Source: Hysterangium stoloniferum
Taxonomy: Eukaryota; Basidiomycota; Agaricomycetes; Hysterangiales; Hysterangiaceae
Direction of reading: 5' to 3'
Length of the DNA stretch: 64,000 bases
Assembly: GCA_015178975.1 (NCBI GenBank)
Contig: WHVD01000015.1
Coordinates: forward strand, 744,001 to 808,000
Under the pieces are notes generated by a model. The model saw only the letters and a program-made list of their open reading frames with translations. It made no database searches and was not told where the DNA came from. Within the stretch, counting starts at the first letter, position 1. Every line of letters begins with the position of its first letter. Shown here piece by piece: positions 55,544 through 64,000 of the stretch. A program made the translations under genes and the position numbers.

Positions 55544-56422
55544 CACCAGGAAAACCCCTCTCTCCAAAAGATTTTAGGATCTGTAGTAGAGTGTTATCTT
55601 ATATAAACTCCAATAATCTCTATTGGATCCCTATAAGATTTAAAATTGGGCAAGGATCCAAAAGGTAGGTGGAGGGTGATCAGGTGTACATAGGCTCTTT
55701 TAAGTATCAACCATATCATGGAATATAAACTTCTTCAGTTTTGTATAGTCCAGTGGGATTCTGTATCCCTTTATCTTTCCTGTGACTTGTCAAAGGATGA
55801 TCCAATTAAAAATCCACAAAATCCTGGATGTGGTTGCAGGATTTAACATCACATAGAACATGTGTGTAATTGATGAATTTAAAATCCCATTCACATCCCT
55901 GAATTTGATGGAATTACAAAATGATATAGAATCTGTTAGATGGTCCACAATTGAGTTACATAAACTCTCCTTTGTTCCAACATGTGGAGAACAAAGTATA
56001 TTGGAACAAAAAAGAGTTTAACTCAATTGTGGACCATCTAAGAGATTCTATATCATTTTGTAATTCCATCAAATCCAGGGATGTGAATGGGATTTTAAAT
56101 TGATTGATTGTGCACATGTTCTATGTGATGTTAAATTCTGCAACCACATCTGGGAGTTTTGTGGATTTTTGATTGGATCATACTCTGACAAGTCACAGGA
56201 AAGATAAAGAGATACAGAATCCCACTGGACTATACAGTTTATATTTAATGATATGGTTGATGCTTAAAGAATCCTATGTACACCTGATCAACCTCCACCT
56301 ACCTTTTGGATCCTTAACAATTTTAAATATTATAAGGATCCAATAGAGATTATTGGAGTTTATATAAGATAAGGCTCCACTACGGATCCCAAAATATTTT
56401 GGAGAGAGGGGTTTTCCCGGTG
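55544..56422. mobile_element. Foldback MITE: 879-bp near-complete palindrome, TSD AGT
   Basis: The left arm (55544 to about 55965) and right arm (about 55995-56422) are inverted copies along some 420 bp, separated by a short loop. The ends CACCAGGAAAACCCC / GGGGTTTTCCCGGTG are flanked by AGT on both sides (55541-55543 and 56423-56425). A 3-bp duplication suits a PIF/Harbinger-type MITE. There is no coding capacity. Confidence 0.85.
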
Positions 56423-56425
56423 AGT

Positions 56426-56744
56426 CCTTTGGCCTTTGTTCAGGTTCCCTGTATACTAGTCGACGTCCAATACAATAGGCGGATCCTAAACAACGTGAAA
56501 TTTTTATTCTCAACAGCTGAAGGACACCTGAAGGTCATTTAAGGAGAAAATTAAATAGAGTATAGATGCGAACGACGGCAAACCGAGTCTAGACAAACAT
56601 CCCGGCACATTTTACACACAGTTCGAGTGAGCTGAACTTGAAAGTGGGGCCCCAACTTCAAATCTATATAATGGCATCTACATAACTTATGTCCATCTAC
56701 GTCCTAATTTAATATTTCTTCCCTTCGTCGTCGAGAAAAATATA
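56426..56744. other. Gene-free stretch
   Basis: Short region between the MITE and the 3' end of the terpene synthase pseudogene. No signal is seen. Confidence 0.35.
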
Positions 56745-58133
56745 TTAGAAAACAACATAGAATGGTATATGATATGCTGTATGGCAAAATGCCTGCACAG
56801 CGTTCGGTCGCGCACGCTGTGGAAATAACGCCACGACACCATCCTTTAGGGTACTATGTGGAAAGTAACACTCCGAGACAAAAAGACTTGAATGGAGACT
56901 GCCTGAAATCCAGTCTTCAAGACCCTTCATCAGGGATTTGGGAATGCCTACACCTATTATGTAGATTCCCTAGACTCCCTAGATCTATGGTAAGCTTTTA
57001 TGCCGACTAGTAAATAGGGATCTCGCAAAAGTAGTGTCTAGCCGAGTCTAGCTGAGCTAGCTCTCCTAGACAAAGTAGACGGCATACTTACTGATCTTCC
57101 CACTTTCCTGATGTTGATGTACAGATCCACGTCTTTATCGACTTCGACGTTCCATGACGGTAGTGAGGCCTTGATTGCCTGGAATAATTCTAGAGTTTCA
57201 CGACACTTGTTTCCGATGTGATCGACAGCTCCTTGAAGGTCCAATTTGAAAGATTTCATAACCAGAACAACGATATTGTAACTATCACCACGCGACTGTT
57301 CGACATTGTATGAAAAGATATCCTACAAGCATGTAAACATGGTACACGTAGAGATAAGTTAGAGTATTCCTCACATTAGTTAGCGCATTAAAATCGTTGG
57401 CACGGTTGGATAAAAGAGTAATGCTAAGATCATTCATGACAAGGTTAGGAAGCTCGATCCCAAGAGATTACTCTAATAAATCGAAGCAAGGGGGACAGCC
57501 ACTGTTATCGCGTCGAAGTGGTAGGAATTCTGCAATATTTAATGGCGCCCTGACCCGCGACTTGCTTTCCGCTTCCACTGCTTTCAGAAAAGCATTCATA
57601 TTCTTGTAGAAACATATTTCCGCGCTGAGTGCCATGTCTACGATACAACGGCCCCAAAAGCTGAGAAAGTTGTGGAATATCCATTAAAAATGATCATAGC
57701 AACAATAAACGGTCGTTACTCACTCACGAACTATTTTACTCGCCTCTGGTTCTGCCTCTGGAAGTTTATTTCCAGATGGAAGTATTATACGATAAATATG
57801 AGGGGCATTCAAAATAACCTCGGAGAATGTGACTGTCTCCCTCGTGGATAGATTGTCAGAAAAATCTTCGAGAGGGAATAATATATTCATAAAGTTAAAG
57901 ACAATACAAAGACGGTTGTCATCGACATCATTATAGCAGTATGCTGATAATTTTCCTTCTTCGAATCCATATAAACGACGATGTTTTACCTCCGTGGAAT
58001 GATAAGACCCTTCTTTGAACCATGTATTGGAAGCTGCTGCAATAGCGTCGCCGTTTAGGTGATATGAAACACTAAATGGGCAACTGATTTGAGGGAGAAG
58101 AAATGAACATTGGGATGTGATGTGAGTATTCAT
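56745..58133 (-). pseudogene. Sesquiterpene synthase paralogue B, inactivated
   Basis: It is collinear with the intact copy at 61485-62649. Exon 1 runs from 58133 (MNTHITSQCSFLLPQIS) to 57728. Intron 1 is 57661-57727. Exon 2 carries an in-frame TAA at 57468-57470, where the intact gene has the Tyr of LLEYSCGIELP. Exon 3 includes KSFKLDLQGAVDHIGNKCRETLELF and is split by a 186-bp insertion at 56928-57113. The metal-binding motif has degenerated to EDFSD (DDLSD in the intact copy). It is therefore a pseudogene with three independent lesions. Confidence 0.9.
56928..57113. mobile_element. 186-bp insertion with CATCAGG inverted ends in the terpene synthase pseudogene
   Basis: Comparison with the intact paralogue (empty site near 61617) shows a clean insertion. 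Its ends CATCAGGGA...TTTCCTGATG are inverted, and TT occurs on both sides. It is small, non-coding and MITE-like, and does not splice out in frame with any GT-AG pair I could find. Confidence 0.65.
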
Positions 58134-58439
58134 TCCAGATTCGTTACGTTGATTGAGATAAACTTGAAATGGGGCAGCTTCAAAGCTAGAGAGTTCTTTA
58201 CCTTTATCTGGAAGCAAATACTACTCACCGAAATCATCATTTCTCTATCACTGAATGGGACAAAGCAACTTCGTACTACGGGAAAGTTCTAGCTCCGGAA
58301 CATCTAGTTTTAGTTTCTACCGACTCAACCTCCGCGCCAGTCATCTAAACAAACTTCTCTAGGTAGGCCATTACTAGTAGAATGTCAACCCACTTTTAGT
58401 GATAGGCTGTGGTTATCCACTCATTCAGGTGCACTGCAC

Positions 58440-58760
58440 TGAAGGTTCCCTTGTCCGATAGCCTATCTCGGACACGTCATCAAGATGGAATGCCATACTC
58501 ATTAAATCACAGACAACACGGAGACGGTTGTCATCGATGCCACCATAGCAGTATCCTGATGATTGCCCTACTTTAGGTCCATATAAAAGATGACGTTTCG
58601 CCCCGGTGAAATGATAAGACCCTGCTTCGAACCATTTATCGGAGGCGGCTGCAATGGAATCACCGTTTGGGTGATATCAGACACTAAATGGGAAACGAAT
58701 TTTGAGGGAGGAGAATGAGGATTGGGATGAGGTGAGAGTATTCATTCCTGATTCGTTGCG
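58440..58760 (-). pseudogene. Terpene synthase exon-1 fragment (copy C)
   Basis: It aligns with the first exon of both paralogues (words for NGDSIAAASDKWFE, HFTGAKRHLLYG and SDNLS-like segments) but with indels and no downstream exons. The upstream DNA at 58735-58935 repeats 58110-58330, so it is a tandem duplication remnant. Confidence 0.75.
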
Positions 58761-58939
58761 TTAAATTGAGATGAACATGAAATGGGGCAACGTCAAAACC
58801 AGAGAACTCTTTACCTTTATATGCAAACAATACTGCTCGCCGAAAACATCATTTCTCTCCCACTGAATGGGACAATACAACTTCGTGCTACCGGAGGGTT
58901 CTAGCTCCATGACATCTAGTTTCAATTTTCACCGAATCT

Positions 58940-61484
58940 CCGGCATATCATCTAAGTAAACTTCTGTAAGTAGACTATTAGGTCTAGCTCAACTTGAGGC
59001 GTGACTAATGGCGGACGACATACCCGGGGGTGATGTGTTCCCCTCATTATACAACCACAGCAGAGGCCTTGTTAGACGTTGGAAACCTGAAGATGTCCGA
59101 ATGTCCTAATCACGGCGCGTCCTCACAGCTGTTAGATGATGGGAGTGTCATGGAACAACTGTTCTAATTTATGAATGGAGATGATAGGTCAACTATCATA
59201 ATAAACTATCAAAGACAAAACACCAATTTGCAGGCTAAAGTCCTCTTTGAAAGGCATGGCTCATACACTGATTATATGTACTTAAAATATCGCAACCTTA
59301 CACTATCTACTCAAATCAGACTTATGAGAGCCAACTAGCAAATAAATTGCCGTCCTGGCGTCAACTATCAGAACCGCATTGAAATAAAAGAAATTATGTC
59401 CTCGCTCCGCATCGCACGCCACCAGCCTGGAGGGATATACAGATCCGCCAAAGCGTGGATGCTAGCATGGCACATTCGAATATAGAGAACTCTCTCGTAG
59501 TTGACGAGAAGATACAAACATGAGAAGTGTACTGATGGGCGCGGCAGCCGCCTCTCAGAGAACATGGTTAGATCCTGGGACCTTGCGTGAAGAGCGGAGG
59601 GATAGTAGAAGGAACACATTTCGTTCTGTAAATCAGAGAGAAAGCAATTTGCGACCGGTTTGGCCTACCTTACACCATACACATAAGATATAAGCTTTGC
59701 GGTGCAACGTACCATAGCAAGTGACAGATAAGGATCCTAGACGGAACGAACCCGTTGGTCTCAAAGTTAGCTGCATCGTTTGGAGAACACACCATATGAA
59801 CGGAGAAATTGTTCGCTTTGGGCCAAGGGAAGCATTGATTACTACTTTTTCGTCACTTTCACGTATACGTAATCGGGGATTACAATATTGCTACGCAAAG
59901 CGGGGGACTAGGTGAAGATAGAATGTGGGCAAGTTATAGTTTACCGCAATGAGAATTCTCAGCGGGATTACCATTATATCCATAGCCTGACTTTGGGGGA
60001 TTCCCATTCCTCCCGAGGAAGCATAGGTTCCTTCCAGTGCACTGTCCTATGGCCTCCGCCCACCTGCTACACGCATTAAATATTCTGAGGAACTCCAAGG
60101 ATGGTTTCATAAGTAAGCCAATCGTGAAGGAAAACCAGTAAGTGAAGGGGGCAAGGTTCGTGGAATAGAATTTGCAGCTCAGAACATCCCGTATTTCCAA
60201 AGACTGGGAAGTTCCGCCCTAATAGATTGAAAGGAACACGTCAACCTATCCACAGGAGGTATATGTATTCCTCCAATTGTGTCGGGACATCATCCAAGCA
60301 ATTTTCTCCTGCTGCGCCCGCGACGACACTGGCCATATCCAATTGAACTACAGCTCCTTCTCATTCTTCTGTGTCGCTGCCCAAATCAGGGTCGCATAAA
60401 TCGATTAGTGAGCGGAGTAAATGGGAAACTATGTAAAGTTGGCTAGTGTGTGGTGAGACGGTTGTATTCTCGGTTTGAAAGGCTGTCCAGAAAGTACTTC
60501 AAGTTCGACTCAGAGTTCAAAATGACACGGACTTCATTGCTTCAGTGGGTGCAAAACTGGGGTCAGATGTTGAGGCAGGGCCTCACCTTGTCTGACACGA
60601 GATGGGTTAGATCAACCAAGACTCTTCCCCTCACACCACAGCTCTCGGAATGCAAATATGGCTCAACAAACGCGCAATGGGAGCCCAATCCTTGCGCCGT
60701 CATTCCTTTGTAGAAATTTCAAGTCTGGACCGTGGATCCGGATTGGTTTCGATGCTCTGAAGGAGGTTTCTTGGGCAGAATGCGATCCGGAATCGGGGGC
60801 GTTGGAAGCTGGACGCGACTTTGATAGTTCCGATGCGACGAACGCAGACTCGCGAAGTTCGAGTGGATCGCGCATGGGTAGTCTCTTGGGGCAGAGATGA
60901 CAAATGTGGCATTCTAACAAGTGCTTGAAAAGAGATCGCCTCTCTTAAGAATAAAAGCATACCCCCGGCGTGGGGCTCACAGAACAGTTCTCAATATGTC
61001 GTGTAAAAAGCTTGTACCTTGAAGTCTAGCAAACTGATATCTGAAATAAATAAATAAAACTAAGTGCATGAGACGCACGAGCGATAGCTGAGAGCTCCTA
61101 CATAAGTTGTTGATGGTTAGCAGCTAATATACTGAACCTGCGAAATTGCGGGTGAGAAAACGGGCTCGGATTCAGAAGACGGTGACTAGTGACCATTTAC
61201 AGGCTGTCTTATGATTTTATCTGGCAATACCAAACAGGTTAACAGCCCATTTTGACTCAAACCAAGTATGCCAAGATGTAAACGGCTAAAAGGGCACATT
61301 TCATTACATAAATTATCTTACACCGTTATTTGTTTATGTGAGTCAATGCTAACGTACAGATCGGAATGATAGAAATCCTAAGCGTACGTGCATGTCTATA
61401 ATAATTCCACATTTCTTCCCTCCGTCGAGAACTACATATTATAAAACAACACAGAGGGGATCTGTAATATACATGGCCGGGTGT
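58940..61484. other. Intergenic; contains a segment duplicated at 63.28-63.77 kb
   Basis: 59516-59670 matches 63284-63336 plus 63657-63765; the latter copy is split by an LTR. The frames 59368-59619 (minus) and 60450-60900 (plus) show no domain and overlap frames on the other strand, so no gene is called. Confidence 0.4.
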
Positions 61485-62649
61485 CTACGCAGCGTTCGAT
61501 CGTGCACGCTGTGGGAGTAACGTCACAACACCATCCTTCAGGGTGCTAGGTGGAAAGTAGCGTTCCGACACAAAAAGACTCCAATGGAGACTGCCTGACA
61601 TCCAGTCTTCAAGACCCTTGATGTACAGAGCCACGTCTTTATCGACTTCGACGTTCCATGACGGCAGTGACGCCTTGGTTGCCTGGAATAATTCCAGAGT
61701 TTCACGACACTTGTTTCCGATGTGATGGACAGCGCCTTGGAGGTCCAATTTGAAAGACTTCATAACCATAACAACGAGATTGTAAGTATCCCCCCGCGAC
61801 TGTTCGACATTGTATGAAAAGATATCCTACAAGCATGTAAACATCGTAAACGTAGAGATAAGTTGGAGTATTCCTCACGTTAGTTAGCGCAATAAAATCG
61901 TTGGCACAGTCGGATAAAAGAGTAATGCTAGGATCATCCATGACAAAGTCAGGAAGCTCTATCCCACAAGAATACTCTAATAAATCGAAGCAAGGGCGAC
62001 AGCCGCTGTTATCACGTCGAAGCGGCATGAACTCTGCAATACTTGGAAGCGAATCGTCGCTACGCGACTTGCTTTCCGCCTCTAATGATTTCAGAAAGGC
62101 ATTCATATTCTCGCAGAAACGAGCTTGGACGCTGGGTGCCATGTCTGTGATACAACGGCCCCAAAAGCTAAGAACGTTGTGGAATATCCATGAGAAATAA
62201 TCGTGGCAGCAATAAACGGTCGTTACTCACTCGCGAACTATTCTACTCGCCTCTGGTTCTGCCTCTGGAAGCTTAGTTCCAGATGGAAGTATTATACGAT
62301 AGGCATGAGGGGATGTCAGGGCATTCATAACAACGTCCGAAAACGCGACTGTGTCCCTCGTGGATAAATTGTCGGACAAGTCATCAAGATGGAATAGTAT
62401 ATTCATAAAGTCACAGACAACACGGAGACGGTTGTCATCGGCGTCATTATAGCAGTATGCTGTTAATTGCCCTGCTTTGAGTCCGTATAAACGACGACGT
62501 TTCGCCTCCGTGAAATGATAAGACCCTCCTTCGAACCATTTATCGGAAGCTGCTGCAACGGCGTCGCCGTTTGGATGATATGAAACGGTGAACGGGCAAC
62601 CGATTTGAGGGAGGAGAAAGGAAGTTCGGGTTGGCATACGAGCAGCCAT
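61485..62649 (-). CDS. Sesquiterpene synthase (class I terpene cyclase), intact
   Basis: Exons: complement of 61485-61826, 61879-62167 and 62231-62649. The introns are 52 and 63 nt, with GT-AG borders. Coding length is 1050 nt (349 aa), the usual size for Agaricomycete sesquiterpene synthases. The aspartate-rich motif D89DLSD93 lies in MNILFHLDDLSD, the NSE triad is N236DIFSYNVE244, and the C-terminal RY pair is in SERYF. Further family segments are LLEYSCGIELPD and SFKLDLQGAVHHIGNKC. It would ionise farnesyl diphosphate with Mg2+ in the cytosol and cyclise it to a sesquiterpene hydrocarbon; the product cannot be predicted. A TATA-like box lies at 62708-62717. Neighbouring paralogues are dead, and no P450 or other tailoring gene is in view. 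No defect is seen. Confidence 0.93.
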
Positions 62650-62707
62650 TTCTGATTCGTTGCGTTGAGTTGAGTGAAAGTGAAAGTGCAGGCTGGATGG
62701 CTCTCCA

Positions 62708-62717
62708 CTTATATATA
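62708..62717 (-). promoter_or_regulatory. Candidate TATA box of terpene synthase
   Basis: ACTTATATAT lies about 60 bp upstream of the start codon at 62649, between the gene and the 12-bp minisatellite. Confidence 0.4.
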
Positions 62718-62775
62718 TGCATGCAACCAGTTGATCACTGAAATTCCTTTTATTATTATCTGATTACTGAATGGA

Positions 62776-63152
62776 GAATCTGACCGGGAGTCTGACTGGG
62801 AGTCTGACTGGGAGTCTGACTGGGAGTCTGACTGGGAGTCTGACTGGGAGTCTGACTGGGAGTCTGACTGGGAGTCTGACTGGGAGTCTGACTGGGAGTC
62901 TGACTGGGAGTCTGACTGGGAGTCTGACTGGAAGTCTGACTGGAAGTCTGACTGGAAGTCTGACTGGAAGTCTGACTGGAAGTCTGACTGGAAGTCTGAC
63001 CAGAAGTCTGACTGGGAGTCTGACCAGAAGTCTGACCAGAAGTCTGACCAGAAGTCTGACCAGAAGTCTGACCAGAAGTCTGACCAGAAGTCTGACCAGA
63101 AGTCTGACCAGAAGTCTGACCAGAAGTCTGACCAGAAGTCTGACCAGAAGTC
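62776..63152 (+). repeat. 12-bp minisatellite, about 31 copies, upstream of the terpene synthase
   Basis: Units GGGAGTCTGACT, then GAAGTCTGACTG, then GAAGTCTGACCA occur in homogenised blocks. The spurious frames (TGSL/TRSL or TSGQ/TPSQ repeats) on both strands are due to the 12-bp period. It begins about 125 bp upstream of the start codon. Confidence 0.95.
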
Positions 63153-63336
63153 ACCTTGAAGGGATGAGGATCAGGTTCCAGTGGATTCCAGATCTAGATA
63201 CTGGTCCAGAAGATGGTTCGGACCCAGTGATAATATCTAAAAAATACTCCAAAGAGTTTCCGGGAACAGATCTTCACAGAGAAGACATAAACATGAGAAG
63301 TGTACTGACAGGCATGGCAGCCACCTCTCAGAGAAC

Positions 63337-63656
63337 TGTTAAAATCTGCAAGCCTGGGGAATCACAGTGCAAAGACTCTCAACACTTGGAGCGAAGCTAC
63401 TAAGAGATGAGTGGGTAGAGGTATAACCCGGTGATATAACTAGGTTTCCAGATTAGGCTCTACTCTCATCTGGATGTAACTATATACTATGATATATGGT
63501 CTGTGCACTGTTCTGTGCTGTGAACGTGTGTGCGTAACACAGAACTAAATGAACACTAAACTAAATATATCAAATCACATGTGAACCGGTAAGAAAATAT
63601 GCAGTCACAAAATGAGGTATGGCATAATACTAATCGTACATCACCATACTCTAATA
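63337..63656 (+). mobile_element. Solo LTR, TSD AGAAC, empty site known
   Basis: A 320-bp sequence, TGTTAAAATCTGC...ACTCTAATA. The perfect duplication AGAAC is at 63332-63336 and 63657-63661. The duplicated segment at 59555-59580 shows the uninterrupted site (CAGAGAACATGG). It is homologous to 50648-50988. Confidence 0.9.
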
Positions 63657-63769
63657 AGAACATGATTGGACCATGGGAACTTTCCTGAAGAACGGAGGGA
63701 TAGTAGAAGGAACACATTTCACTCTGTAAATCAGAGAGAAAGCAATTTGTGACCGATTTGGCCTATCCT

Positions 63770-64000
63770 TGTAAGCCTGGCCACCTTACCACATACACAA
63801 GCATTCCACTCAATTACCTTGACCATTGTTCTCCTTTTCCTGCCAAATCTTCCTTATCTTCAGATTCCTTTTGTTACCACAATCTTATTGTTCCAAGCAG
63901 ATATATAAATATACATTCCACAGCAATAAGAGGAGAATCTTTTCGACCATACAATCCTTTCCAACTCTTCCCTAGAGAGCCTCACCTTCATCTTGTATCA
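63770..64000 (+). mobile_element. Partial LTR, TGTAAGCCTG family, running off the window
   Basis: It starts TGTAAGCCTGGCCACCTTAC and is collinear with 24380-24690 up to the window end. Its right end and target duplication are not visible. Confidence 0.8.

Noticed and set aside
59368-59619. Possible fourth terpene synthase piece or small gene
   Set aside because: The translation does not match any terpene synthase segment, and the region is explained as duplicated flank.
62776-63152. Third microexon-like array (CCCAG words in the 12-bp repeat, minus strand)
   Set aside because: The units contain CAG but no GT donor after three bases, so the architecture is absent.
62771-63403. 210-codon (TGSL)n ORF and 132-codon (SGQT)n ORF
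   Set aside because: 12-bp minisatellite artefact with open frames on both strands.

Overview
The window looks like an accessory, transposon-saturated region of a filamentous Dikarya fungus, most probably an Agaricomycete. The evidence is the short (47-77 nt) GT-AG introns in every gene I could model, an Agaricomycete-type sesquiterpene synthase with DDxxD and NDxxSxxxE motifs, a G-domain GTPase of the kind expanded in mushroom-forming fungi, and a large hydrolase-NACHT-ankyrin NLR. Truffle-like Pezizomycetes are the alternative I cannot exclude. No rRNA, tRNA, CRISPR array or prokaryotic feature was seen.

Layout. 1-9.8 kb: decayed retroelement ORFs, a solo LTR (3480-4551), a gypsy-like 3' end with its LTR, and a 1.6 kb Tc1-like element. 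9.8-16.2 kb: an intact 10-exon NLR (minus strand) of about 1966 aa with roughly 35 near-identical ankyrin repeats. 16.2-26.6 kb: mostly gene-free, with solo LTRs and one alanine-aminotransferase-like gene carrying a 1-nt frameshift. 26.6-33.8 kb: a solo LTR swollen by about 69 copies of a 17-bp minisatellite, then a three-level nest of gag-only LTR elements. 34.1-43.5 kb: one split GTPase gene. 44.1-53.7 kb: a complete gag-only LTR element, seven LTR copies and a dead LINE. 53.7-56.4 kb: a second intron-like array and a long foldback MITE. 56.7-63.2 kb: a terpene synthase cluster with one intact gene, one pseudogene and one fragment.

The strongest finding is in the GTPase gene. Its G-domain exons lie at 43.53-42.4 kb and a matching C-terminal region at 34.6-34.1 kb. 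Between them the minus strand carries more than 70 consecutive intron-like units. In each, a 3' splice site (YAG) is followed by exactly three nucleotides and then a 5' splice site (GTGAGT or close). About 50 of the units form a 70-bp satellite whose intron part is nearly invariant while the exposed triplet is hypervariable: 13 different codons and no stop. A second array, unrelated in sequence, at 53.7-55.5 kb has the same AG-NNN-GT architecture. I read this as tandem single-codon microexons. Splicing itself is inferred from sequence and needs RNA evidence.

Mobile DNA. Nearly every LTR here was delimited from TG..CA ends plus 5-bp target duplications. At least 14 LTR copies stand alone and no intact pol gene is present. 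Six solo LTRs from several subfamilies share a roughly 32-bp motif near their 3' end, and three remnants carry it as well.
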